Positions 1 through 9,000 of a stretch of 20,776 bases of DNA are shown piece by piece. The stretch's first letter is position 1; every line of letters begins with the position of its first letter. The stretch covers positions 1 to 20,776 of the forward strand of contig MU859404.1 in assembly GCA_033297205.1 (NCBI GenBank). The letters are read 5' to 3'. A model generated the notes under the pieces. The model did no database searches. It was not told the DNA's origin and saw nothing but the letters and a program-made list of their open reading frames with translations. A program made the translations under genes and the position numbers. Source of the stretch: Pseudoneurospora amorphoporcata. Its lineage: Eukaryota > Ascomycota > Sordariomycetes > Sordariales > Sordariaceae.

Positions 1-126
1 GCATCCTGTGAGCCCGTGCATGCTTGGGTGCCTTTCTTGGTTTCTGAGGGTTACACTGGTTCCTCTGGGCGGGGCTACCAGGTCCTGAAGGCTTGAGCGA
101 CCCCTATGTCGCTCAAGTTCGTAACA
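1..126. repeat. Possible truncated LTR end at the window edge
   Basis: A GC-rich stretch stops abruptly at ...TTCGTAACA (118-126) and is followed at once by very A+T-rich DNA. Many fungal gypsy LTRs end in this way, so this may be the last part of an LTR whose start lies outside the window. The five bases that follow are CTTTT, which would be the target duplication, but the other side cannot be seen. No coding potential was found. This is an inference from the boundary alone. Confidence 0.3.
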
Positions 127-671
127 CTTTTATAACAGTGTGAAAAGATATTCTCTTTATTAAAGCCGCTTTACGTCCTTTATCTAGTTAGGCCTAATAG
201 CCCTATCCTATATCGGCCTATCCTAAGCTTCTTACTCTATATCCTTATAATAATATAGTAAGTTAATGTATTAATATTAATTATAATATTAAATATACTA
301 ATCGATAAACGGTATTGGGATTGTAACGAAAATCGACAGCCACCTTCTATACAATAATACCTTAAGTTAGAAAAGAAAGTCCTATAATAAACTTCTACTT
401 AATATTAATATACCGTCTAGTATGCAAACTTCTATAGTAATATAACTATATATAAAAGGTATTAAATATATTTTTATTTATATAATACTACTTAAAGAAG
501 AATCTACTTAGTAAATTAAAGAAGGTATTTAATATTAATGCTTTAGGATTAAGAAGTATAATATTAAAAACTAGCTGGATATTATTTAATAGTATAAAGT
601 TCTCTAATATGATAAAATAAATAGTAATAGCAATACTAGAAGTAACGAACTCTATTTATATTTAAAACTTA
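127..671. other. A+T-rich decayed repeat, no intact gene
   Basis: This stretch is rich in TA, TAT and TTA, with stops in every frame and no open reading frame of note. The composition is what heavy RIP leaves in old transposon DNA. I could not identify the original element. It is the DNA into which LTR A inserted, since its last five bases, TTATT (672-676), are duplicated at 2055-2059. Confidence 0.6.
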
Positions 672-733
672 TTATTTATTAACGTATAGCTAGTACTGTA
701 CCTTATAACTGCCTTGTACTACCTTATAATATA

Positions 734-1247
734 TGTGACAAAGGCAGTAATCTGGGCTTGGAACAGTAGTTCAATTCAGCTAATAAACTACTTTGGTCTC
801 GAAGGCCTTATTGATCCTTTCAAGCCTTTTCCAACTAGGCTGGGATTCCTAGCCTTTTTATACCAAAGCCTTCCTTCCTTCTGATCGGTATGTATAGAGT
901 CTGTTAGCCTAATTCCAGCTATGAGGCCATAAGGCATCTATCTAGTAGTGTGCACGCGTGTACTTACAAGTGAATCTTCATAGGTGGTTCCCTCCAGTCG
1001 CTTCCCTCCTTTGGCGCCGGCTATATCGCTAACGCTTCCCTATTGTTGTAGTTGGCTGGGGATGGTCCTGTGAGGACAGGGTTCTCCTCCCTAGTTTGGC
1101 CAGCTTGTCCTAGCGTGAGGGGCAGTGCAGCCAGCAGAGGTATCGTTGGCTGGAATACGCTAAAGCATCTGCGCGAGGCTGAGAGATGTGCGGCTCCGTG
1201 AGCCTCACATTGTAAGGTCAGGGTTGAGGTCGGATGTCCGTGTGACA
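734..1247 (+). repeat. Solo LTR, family B, copy 1, nested in LTR A
   Basis: It starts TGTGACAAAGGCAG and ends TCCGTGTGACA, so it has TG...CA ends. It is flanked by ATATA on both sides (729-733 and 1248-1252). The inverted copy of LTR A near 13220 reads straight through the same point (GTAGTATAGAAGGC on its minus strand), which gives the empty site. Length is 514 bp. A related but shorter copy in opposite orientation lies at 1705-2006. Small reading frames inside it (for example at 1021-1248 on the minus strand) match nothing I recognise. Confidence 0.85.
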
Positions 1248-1704
1248 ATATAGAAGGCTAATTGCTAAGGACACTATTCCTTCTACGTTATAGAATTAGT
1301 CGACTTAGCCCCTATAGAATTTACTAGAATATAGAAGTTTTACTACTACGTTCTAGATTTTCGAACTTGTTTAGTATTCTCCCTAGATTGATTTGTTATT
1401 ATAGAATGTAATAGAAGCTTTTAGATATTTATGTATATAAAGATCTCTCTTCTTCGTTAGTTAGTTACTCCTTAAGTAAGCAAGCAAGTATAACTTAAGC
1501 AATACAATACAGTCTTTTTCACAGTGCAGAGTTCACTATAATCTTTTGTCTTGAGAGTAGAGTCCTCTATAAGACCTTTTTTATAATACTTCTATTATAT
1601 CTGCAACTACGCTATAACTACGCTGCTTCCTTCAGCACTGCTGTCATACTACCGCTTCCGCTCCGTTCTGTTACAAGTGCATAGTTCACTGTAGCATCCC
1701 TATA

Positions 1705-2006
1705 TATCACACGGACATTTGCCCACAGTCCAGGGTTAGGGTTGTTAAGGCTTAGCGCGAAGGCCGGCGCTAGAAGGACGAAGGAGAATGGTTGAAGAAG
1801 AACCACTTGTATGTAGAATGCTAGATTGATGCCTTGTAACCTCAGGCTACAAGGCTCTGTACGTACCGAACTTCTTTAGTATAAGGAGGCTTTGAAACCG
1901 AACCTTCCTCTAGAGGTTGAAGGGATCAACAAGGCCTTCGAGACCAAAGAAGATTATCAGCGGAATTGAACTATTGTTCCAAGCCCAGAAACCTGCCCTT
2001 GTCACA
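1705..2006 (-). repeat. Solo LTR, family B, copy 2, internally deleted, nested in LTR A
   Basis: On the minus strand it starts TGTGACAAGGGCAG (2006) and ends GTCCGTGTGATA (1705), the last bases being TGACA changed to TGATA. It is flanked by CTATA on both sides (1700-1704 and 2007-2011). The first 200 bases and the last few match LTR B copy 1, but about 200 internal bases equivalent to roughly 1045-1230 are missing. The uninterrupted LTR A copy near 12685 again shows the empty site. Confidence 0.82.
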
Positions 2007-2059
2007 CTATACTAGTACTATTATTATAAGCTAGTTAGAGCATTGCAGCAAACATTATT

Positions 2060-2500
2060 AAATTTAATATCTTCGTTAGGCGCTATTATAAAGATTATAA
2101 CGTTAATAAAATTAATAGAAATTACGAAATGAATAAAATTGATATAATAAATTAAAATAAAAGGATATGGAAGAGAAGAAGAAAGAGGAGGATATTACTA
2201 ACTGTGTTAAAAGATTTATTAATAAATCGGCGCGCAAAATTAAATAACTTTTTCTAATTTATTAATTTCATACTTTATAAATTCAGGACATATATATTGT
2301 AATTTTAGCGTATAAGAAGGTTTCTTATTATATTAACTTCGCTATTTTGAACAGTTTGGTAGTAAGTATCGCAAGAAGAATTTTAATATTTCTTACCCTA
2401 ATTCTAACCTTCTGATTAGTCAATTAAAGGATTTAGGGAAGGTGTAAGTAGTTATAAGTAGTTGCAAGGCGTATATAAGCTTTTTGAACCGAATACGAAA
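2060..2500. other. A+T-rich decayed DNA, no gene seen
   Basis: This is low-complexity A+T-rich sequence with a purine-rich patch (2165-2195) and stops in all frames. Base composition changes to ordinary levels at about 2500, which marks the edge of the repeat block. It continues the kind of DNA found upstream of LTR A. Confidence 0.55.
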
Positions 2501-2769
2501 TTGAGAGTAGTAACCCAGCTTCCTTACTGCGCTTTATACGACCCGAATATTACAAATTGCAATTGCGCTGAAGCGATCCGAACTGGACCCTAGTGTGAGA
2601 AGGTCGACTGTTTGAGTACTCGGAAGGAAGAATCGGTGCTAATGTGCTGTGATATGGCTGGACGTTCGTGGTGAACGAATCATGCCTGTTCTCCGCTGTC
2701 TTGATCCTGTAAGTTGGAAGAACCAGAAAATGTCTTTATCTCCTTTCCCTCCCAGTCCCCTTTCTTCGC

Positions 2770-4422
2770 TCAAAAACTCGCAGTCCTAATAAGCGGCCTC
2801 TCTGGCCTCGAAAAGTTGCGAATGGCAATCGCCGCGTTCTGCACCACTTTCTCCGGAGAAAAGGCTGAAAATCGCTTGCGTGGTGATGGTCGATACTCGT
2901 CCCGCTCGTCTTGCTGCTTCTCTGAGCTACCAGTGCCAGGTGTGGCCGGCAGTTTCCTTCGCGCCTGCGGCTCGGGCGTAGTGCGTAGCATCATCGACTC
3001 GTAGTCGTGCTCGCTGTTGCTTACTCCATCCTCCCACGAGAACTTGCGAGGGCTTGAGAACAAAGGCTTGGGTTTCCAACCTTCTTGGTAAGACATCACT
3101 CTGGCCGAAGACTTCATCGGGGTGCCCACGAGCTTGGTGAGGAAGCGACGACGACTCTCCTTTCGAGCAGCAGACTCGTCGGTTGGGGGCGGGCTCGGGA
3201 TGTATCTCGGCTCAGAGTCGTCACGTTGGGATTTGTCGTCGATCCGAAGGGCGTCCATACTAGCCGCGATTGTGCTCGGGCTGCTGGTGACGCTCAAAGG
3301 GAGAGGAGTGTACCGGGCCATGAGGTCGGAGAGACGTATGTAGCCGCGCCTCCGCTCTTTCTTATCGGCGGGACTTGCGCTTCGGCTACCATCGTCGCTT
3401 CTGCAGTTCTCAGTGGTGGTATCGTAATCGCTGCTGAAGGGGTCCAGGTCGTCGAGGGACCAGGAGGTAGTAAAGGCGCTTTCGACAGCCCACTGGAAGG
3501 TGCGGCCTTCGAAGTGCGCGCCCATCTGTTCCTTTCTGCGCATGATATTAGCTCCGACTTCGCTCTCATGGCCGAAGCAGCCCTTAATTGACTCATCCAT
3601 AGCAGAGGTTTCTATGCTCATTTCGTTCTCTGTCGAAGACGAGCTCGGAGTTGATGATCTCTTGCGGTACTTGGCATCCTTCGGCGGAACCGGCGGCAAC
3701 ACAACCATGCTCTCCTCGCAAACTCGCTCGCCGATCAACTTGAGCGCCTCGTGTAAGTCGATCTTTTTCATCAGACGCTGCACCTCCAGATCCTCTATCC
3801 AACCCTTGTCGTAGTGCCCATTAAGCCCACTCAACAGAAAGCTCAAGAGGAGATCATCGGTCAGCCTGAGGCCTGCCATGTCAATTCGCGACCAGAGCGC
3901 ATAGAAGCTGTCCAGATATTCCGAGAGCGAGCCGAAGTTAACGGCTTTGAGCATCAGCAGGTCGATAATCAGGTCATCTTGGCTCTGGTGCGGGTCAAGC
4001 GGGGGAGGCCGGGTGAACACTTCCTTGACAAGCTCGTAGAGGCCCTTCGCGTCATACGTCGGATCATTGAGCGAGATCCAAGGGTTGGACCGACACTCCT
4101 TCTCGAGAAACGAGAGCGCGTCGGCAATGCTGCGACGGATAATTTGGTAGACTGTGATGCGGTTTTGCAACTCGTCCCACGAAAGACAGAGGGTGCCGTC
4201 GCGCGTCCTCCGCGGTGTTGAACCGTCGCGGGCCTCGCTGATGTCGTCGAGGTTGTAGTGCCGGAGGTGGGCGAGGACGGCGACTTCCCAGAGGCGAAGA
4301 TTGTCGGTGCCGGTGAGGAGGGGCACCTCGGGGAGGAGAGTGCTCTCCTGGTTGTTGTAGTACTGGTATGAGGGTTTGCGTTCCCCCCTCTGGGGAAGAT
4401 GGGCTACAGCGACGGCAGCCAT
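2770..4422 (-). CDS. Copia-type Gag-like host protein with disordered tail
   Basis: This is a single open frame of 550 residues in GC-rich, RIP-free DNA. The frame runs upstream to 4536 but has no ATG there. The first ATG (4422) has a good fungal context, AAG before it and G after it, so I start there. Residues about 35-65 (LLTGTDNLRLWEVAVLAHL) and 150-240 (an EYLDSFYALWSRIDMAG segment, then LLSFLLSGLNGHYD) follow the pattern of the copia-type Gag/UBN2 families: an LxGxxNxxxW opening, an EYxxxFxxLxxxL helix, and an LLxxLxxxY step. From about 250 on the protein is Ser/Pro/Arg-rich with many SP and TP sites and is probably disordered. There is no CCHC zinc knuckle, protease, integrase or reverse transcriptase, so it is not a live retroelement. 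A Gag domain taken over as a host gene is my inference. Function is unknown. The gene has no close neighbour in an operon-like sense. Confidence 0.72.
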   Translation of the reverse strand: MAAVAVAHLPQRGERKPSYQYYNNQESTLLPEVPLLTGTDNLRLWEVAVLAHLRHYNLDDISEARDGSTPRRTRDGTLCLSWDELQNRITVYQIIRRSIADALSFLEKECRSNPWISLNDPTYDAKGLYELVKEVFTRPPPLDPHQSQDDLIIDLLMLKAVNFGSLSEYLDSFYALWSRIDMAGLRLTDDLLLSFLLSGLNGHYDKGWIEDLEVQRLMKKIDLHEALKLIGERVCEESMVVLPPVPPKDAKYRKRSSTPSSSSTENEMSIETSAMDESIKGCFGHESEVGANIMRRKEQMGAHFEGRTFQWAVESAFTTSWSLDDLDPFSSDYDTTTENCRSDDGSRSASPADKKERRRGYIRLSDLMARYTPLPLSVTSSPSTIAASMDALRIDDKSQRDDSEPRYIPSPPPTDESAARKESRRRFLTKLVGTPMKSSARVMSYQEGWKPKPLFSSPRKFSWEDGVSNSEHDYESMMLRTTPEPQARRKLPATPGTGSSEKQQDERDEYRPSPRKRFSAFSPEKVVQNAAIAIRNFSRPERPLIRTASF

Positions 4423-5952
4423 CTTGCTGATCCTTGGTGGTGTTGGTGCGGGTTGGTTCACTTTGCGATCACCAACGGGTGGTTGGTGGTTGGTGGTTAA
4501 GTGTTGGATAGAGGTAGGCTGTCTCCTTTGAAACAATTGAAAACGGCGGTGCGAACTGAGAACGGGGATGGAGAGGAGGGGTTATGAAGAAATCGCTGCC
4601 ACCCCAAGCAGCTTGCATCGGATGAAATAATTCTGATGGAAGCACGCACCAAGCAACCTCAGAACCCGGCCGGGATCGTTTGCCAGCAGCAAGCGACGAC
4701 GAGCAAGCTGTCGATCGACGTTTTGGGCGAGTTTGGACAAAGTAAACTGGTGGGCGGAAGTAGGGGTAAGGAGGGAAAAGGACTTGACTTCAAGTCGCGT
4801 GAAGTAGGTGGAAAGAAAAGACCGCAGAGTTGAGCCTAGATTCGTTGAAGTTGAGAACCCGGGATCCCACCTGTTCGCGCATGAACAAGATCTAAACCTT
4901 GACTCGATGGGTGGACCGGATGAACCTGTCCGTGACATCCGGGAAGATGTGACGAACTCTGTGGAAGCCTTGTATTGGGCCAGGAACTTCAAACAGGCAA
5001 GACACGGGATTCGCCCCAATTGAAGCAGATAACTCTCTGACCTTCGAAGAGTTGAGGCCAAAGTGATATGGAAGTGATATGGCAATGGTCTGGTCCTACC
5101 CCTTACGTTTCTGGCGGGTTAGGGTTACAGGTCAACTACCGGGCAGGCGATAGCAACCTTTCTTGAAGACGTCGATGTACATTTCACAAAAACATGGTAT
5201 ATACCGTGACCAATGTTTCCCATTATAGATATTCCCTCAGTCAACCTTAATCCCATTCAGCTTTCCGTCATCCCATATTTTTTCGCGAAGTTGTGGAGGA
5301 GTGACTGACTTTTGTACTATCGAAGCGGCCCACAAAGCCTTCGCAGCCGGCTGATGTCTGGAACGTTTGACATCCCGATTTTCAATCGACCATTATGAGA
5401 TCGCCCTCAGTACTAGATACATGTATTTCACATGTACGAGGTCCGCACGATCAAACACTGTGAGGTCGATATAGTTGGTAAAGCAGAATATGGTCTCTGC
5501 TCGCATACACGGCAAGCAGATATATCTCACATCATATGACTGAGGGATCTGGCGGACAAGATAGCGCCATTGGATTGTGTTTATGTAGATTCAGGAAACT
5601 CATTCTAGCGAAGACATTTCTGCGTGCAACTTGAAGCAGTACCATTCTCATAACCGGAACCTTTCTCAAATTCTATGCTGTCGGCATGTGTGTCACGGTC
5701 TGTCACGATCCGCACGTGTACCTCTAGAATTCCAACACAGGGAACAAAGCCACCAACACAATGATAATCAGAAACAGTCAGAGGCTTGCGTCCATAGCCA
5801 AACTCTTATTAAAGTCTGAGTCAAAGGTCAGCTTGGAATGCATTCTTCTGGTTTCCAGGTTACGCCCTTGCCTCGACAACTTGGCCCTCCCACAACTCCA
5901 CTCCTATCCACATTATAAGCCAAAAATCCTTTCAAGTTTTCACCAATTCAAA
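4423..5952. other. Upstream region of the Gag-like gene and intergenic DNA
   Basis: The first 100-150 bases upstream of 4422 on the minus strand are CA-rich, as fungal 5' leaders often are. A 167-codon frame on the minus strand (4582-5085) has a Ser/Leu/Arg-rich, random-looking composition and no recognisable motif, so I do not call it a gene. A TATATA lies near 5200, but no gene start follows it convincingly. The segment 5691-5715 holds two close copies of TGTCACG. Nothing else could be supported. Confidence 0.5.
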
Positions 5953-6024
5953 AGCTGCATGGCGCAGCGGAAGCGCGCCGGGCTCATAACCCGGAGGTCA
6001 CTCGATCGAAACGAGTTGCAGCTA
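5953..6024 (+). tRNA. Initiator tRNA-Met (anticodon CAT)
   Basis: This is a 72-nt cloverleaf with no intron. The acceptor stem AGCTGCA (5953-5959) pairs with TGCAGCT (6017-6023), followed by discriminator A. The anticodon CAT is at 5985-5987 in a stem with three consecutive G:C pairs (GGGCTCATAACCC). The T-loop reads ATCGAAA (6005-6011) rather than TTC. The A:T pair closing the acceptor stem, the GGG/CCC pairs and the A54-type T-loop are the known identity marks of cytoplasmic eukaryotic initiator tRNA, which sets it apart from the elongator Met tRNA. It carries methionine to the start codon with eIF2. The internal A box is TGGCGCAGCGG (5960-5970). Confidence 0.96.
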
Positions 6025-6035
6025 GTTATCATTTC

Positions 6036-6043
6036 TTTTTTTT
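6036..6043 (+). terminator. RNA polymerase III terminator of the tRNA gene
   Basis: A run of eight T residues begins 12 bases after the tRNA 3' end. Runs of this kind stop RNA polymerase III. A longer pyrimidine-rich tract follows to about 6145. Confidence 0.85.
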
Positions 6044-9000
6044 CCTTTTCGTTTCTTTTGACATTATCCGGGTTTGTTTACTTTCCCATTTTCACCCCTT
6101 TTTTGGTTCCTGATATTTTCTCTCCTTCCATCTTCTCACGCCGTTCTACTTCTGAACAACTTGCCTTGGAGTCATTAAGGTATTCTCCCTAACATTCTGG
6201 TTGTCCTGGTTGTCATGGTTTTGTTTCCCCAGGTTTACTCCAAGTCTCAAATCCTCACTGCCGAGCATCCAGCTTCTCTCGTGCCCGTAGACATCTCGCA
6301 ATGCGCGAACAAGAGTTCGTAATCCTCTACGCATCGTCGGCCGTACCAGAAACAACCTCACTTCATATGATGACTCACTTTTTCCTTTTCCAACAACCGC
6401 TGACATTTACACAGTTACGGTCTCGCATCATCCCACAAGCCTCTCGGTTTTCACATTCGGCACTCGCTCCAAAGACCCGATGATGGCGAAGCAGACATAC
6501 AATCAGTACAATTACATACCTTTTCCAACCCAATCTCACCCCTGACCTGAAAAGACCGTCCAGCCCAATATCCCTCCTTCCAAAATGATAGCGAGCCTGA
6601 GAACAAAAAGAAGCCTCATGACAAGTTTTGGAAAGCTGAGCCTCCTCTTCGATCGGTACGGTTCCATACAGTGCATTCCACTAATTCGCCAGAAAATCTC
6701 GAAAACAACTGCACACGCCCCCCCCTAGTTCTTGGTTGTATCCGATTTTGGTGATGTGCATTTGGCGTTTTTTTGTTATTGTAATCGCTTTTGGGCGGAT
6801 ATGAGATCTCACGTGGTGTTATCAATCACATCTGGACTGGAGCTGGGGTTCCCCTCCTACCACAAGCGGCCAACCCGGCAAAGCCCAACGGTAGGTACAT
6901 GTAATGGCACTGTTGCATTTTAAAGAATGGATGACCCGGCTCTATCGTCATTTTCATCAATCTCGACCTTGGAAACCGCCGGATTGCGGGGCCTGGATTG
7001 TCGAACGGACGAACTCCCGATGCAAAGAAAGAGGGGCATTGGGAATTCATTGGGGCAGTGCCGTTAAATCCTGATTTTAGCGCCAACTCGGCCCAACGAT
7101 AGGGCACCGAGGGGCACCTGCACTAACAGATGTCTTACATACTTCCTACCCCTCCGTAGTATCGATGAGGGGCATCAGTCAGCCCTCTACAAGTAGTCTA
7201 AGGTACCTAGCCCGCTGTTAGCCCCGCCGTCTCCAACAGTTCGGACAAACCGCCAGGCAGTTCGTTTCGATCCGACGGGGCGTCCGCGCGTCAACCGCCG
7301 CACTCGGCGGCGCTATGCGATGCGCCATCCATGCGATCACGGCACATTTTTAGTGTATGACATCGCGTAGACTCTGTGCTAGAGGGCGCTAAGATGAACA
7401 TCGGTTTTGCTTTTGTGGGATTACATGCTTTATTGACGCAGCGAGATGGACGTGGGGAGATACCGGTTCAACGGCATTCCTAGATGGGAATATCGAGGAT
7501 TTTTGTCTGGTGGTTTCCATATCTCGTGAGCGCTCGAAAGACCCTTGAGTCCAATCACATGTCAGAACTCAGAAAGGACAATTCCAAACCCGTGCCGGAT
7601 AACGTCTCTCCCTAGGACTTTTCTTCTCTCCATCAATTCTCACCTTGGAGGAAACAGAGATCCAACTTGTCTCCAAGAAGCACTAGACTCTCGAAGCTGG
7701 ATGATCAACTATCTGTCTAACAGCACCCCCAACGACACGACGTTACTCATCAGCAGTTCCATCCATCCATCTCGGATCCATGCGGCACAGAACTTGGAAA
7801 GGTCTAAAAGCCCACCCCATTCCGAATCCTTATGCCGAGCTTACCAGCCCAAAAGTAGGCCACATTGAGGAACAATCTAAAAGATCTGAAAGTCGGCCGT
7901 CATATCGGGAAATCAATTGGCCATCGGAAGTCGAGACGCATGATGGCTTGAACTGGGCCAGTTTGGCCGGTTTGATCCTGGCCCGACCCGACTTGGACCC
8001 AAGGAGCATAACCCAACCCAGCCATTCAGGCCACATTCCAGGCCAGACCAGGCCAAAAGCCCGGCCTCATCGGAATTGGAATTGGGAAACGGACGCCTAT
8101 AGAAGTCTAGGAGGCACCGGGATCTGGTGAAGAGTAGAAAATGCGGGGAGAGGGGTGTTGTGTGTGTGCCATGGTTACGATATGGAGCCTGTTTGCATTT
8201 CGTGGATGTTGCGCCCATGTCATGCTTTATGCTTCATGCCGTTCGAACATCTTCGACAGCGAGCCTGCAGCTCGCGTGTAGTTGCTCTAATGCCCGTTTG
8301 TAGAAAGGTGGAGGAAATAGTAGGCTCAAGTAACGCATAACGCACCGAAGACCTGCTAACGAGCCAATATGAACTTCAACAAGCCATCCCATGCGGTCTC
8401 CTCCACCGCTTCAACGGAAAACAAACTTGGAAAGAATCCAGGACTCAGGCATACAGGGCATCATAGCGGGAAGCCGCAAAGATATATCCCTAACTTGTCC
8501 CCTCAATCGAGCCCCATGTCTTGAACCTAAACTCCATCGACCGCCGCCCGAAACCCCCTCGCCCGAAACAGACCAGTCGATCCGATGAACCTGCAGCGAG
8601 GCCGGCAATCATCGGCAACCCAACCCACTTGTTTCAAACACGGCGTTTTTGAGACATGCATACACCTCTATACACTATCTAGTGTACCGACTGGGTTGCC
8701 TTCTTTGCATATGCGAGTGCCCAGAGACGGGTGTTGTGTGTGATGGAAGTTGGATGGAAAGGGGGCGTTCGGGGAGCCGACGAGTTTTGATTTGCTTTTT
8801 CTCACGGCTACTCTTTGAGTTTTGGTATCCTTCAGTCCTTCGTCCACAGCATTCTCAAGGCGGCTTACCGACCGGAGGCGGGGATATGTGGCCGAGGAGG
8901 AAGCGATCTTGAGGTGGCCTAGTCGGAAGTTGACCGGGTTGTTAAAACTCCATACCGTACCATCTCATGAGCTGTCACTAGCAGTGTTATTTAGCAGATG

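Larger units (their letters stand above)
677..2054 (+). repeat. Solo LTR, family A, copy 1, split by two nested LTRs
   Basis: The ends are TATTAACG (677) and GCAGCAAACA (2054), flanked by a perfect 5-bp duplication TTATT (672-676 and 2055-2059). The first base pair set reads TATT where the inverted copy at 12631-13283 has TGTT, a G-to-A change. After removing the two insertions (734-1247 and 1705-2006 and one copy of each duplication) the LTR is about 552 bp, against 653 bp in copy 2. The difference is mostly one deletion near 1422. A TATA-like TATATAA lies at 1434-1440. No internal region or partner LTR is present, so it is a solo LTR left by LTR-LTR recombination. Copia or gypsy origin cannot be decided from the LTR alone. 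Confidence 0.8.

Noticed and set aside
3085..3591. 168-codon open frame on the plus strand
   Set aside because: It lies entirely over the Gag-like gene on the other strand and shows no motif. It is a shadow of the GC-rich coding DNA.
4423..4536. Extra 38 codons at the start of the Gag-like gene
   Set aside because: The extended frame would begin with TTG at 4534-4536. It holds no ATG before 4422, and its Pro/Thr/Gln-rich text reads like a translated CA-rich leader.
4582..5085. 167-codon open frame on the minus strand
   Set aside because: Composition looks random (Ser, Leu, Arg), there is no domain, and it lies just upstream of the Gag-like gene where its leader and promoter are expected.
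5113..5120. Telomere-like TTAGGG (also near 1734 on the plus strand and 19984 on the minus strand)
   Set aside because: Only single units occur in each place. No tandem array is present, so there is no support for a telomere or an interstitial telomeric tract.
5691..5730. Possible LTR end near the tRNA gene (TGTCACGGTCTGTCACG)
   Set aside because: It resembles the start of LTR C for only a few bases, and I found no matching end and no target duplication.
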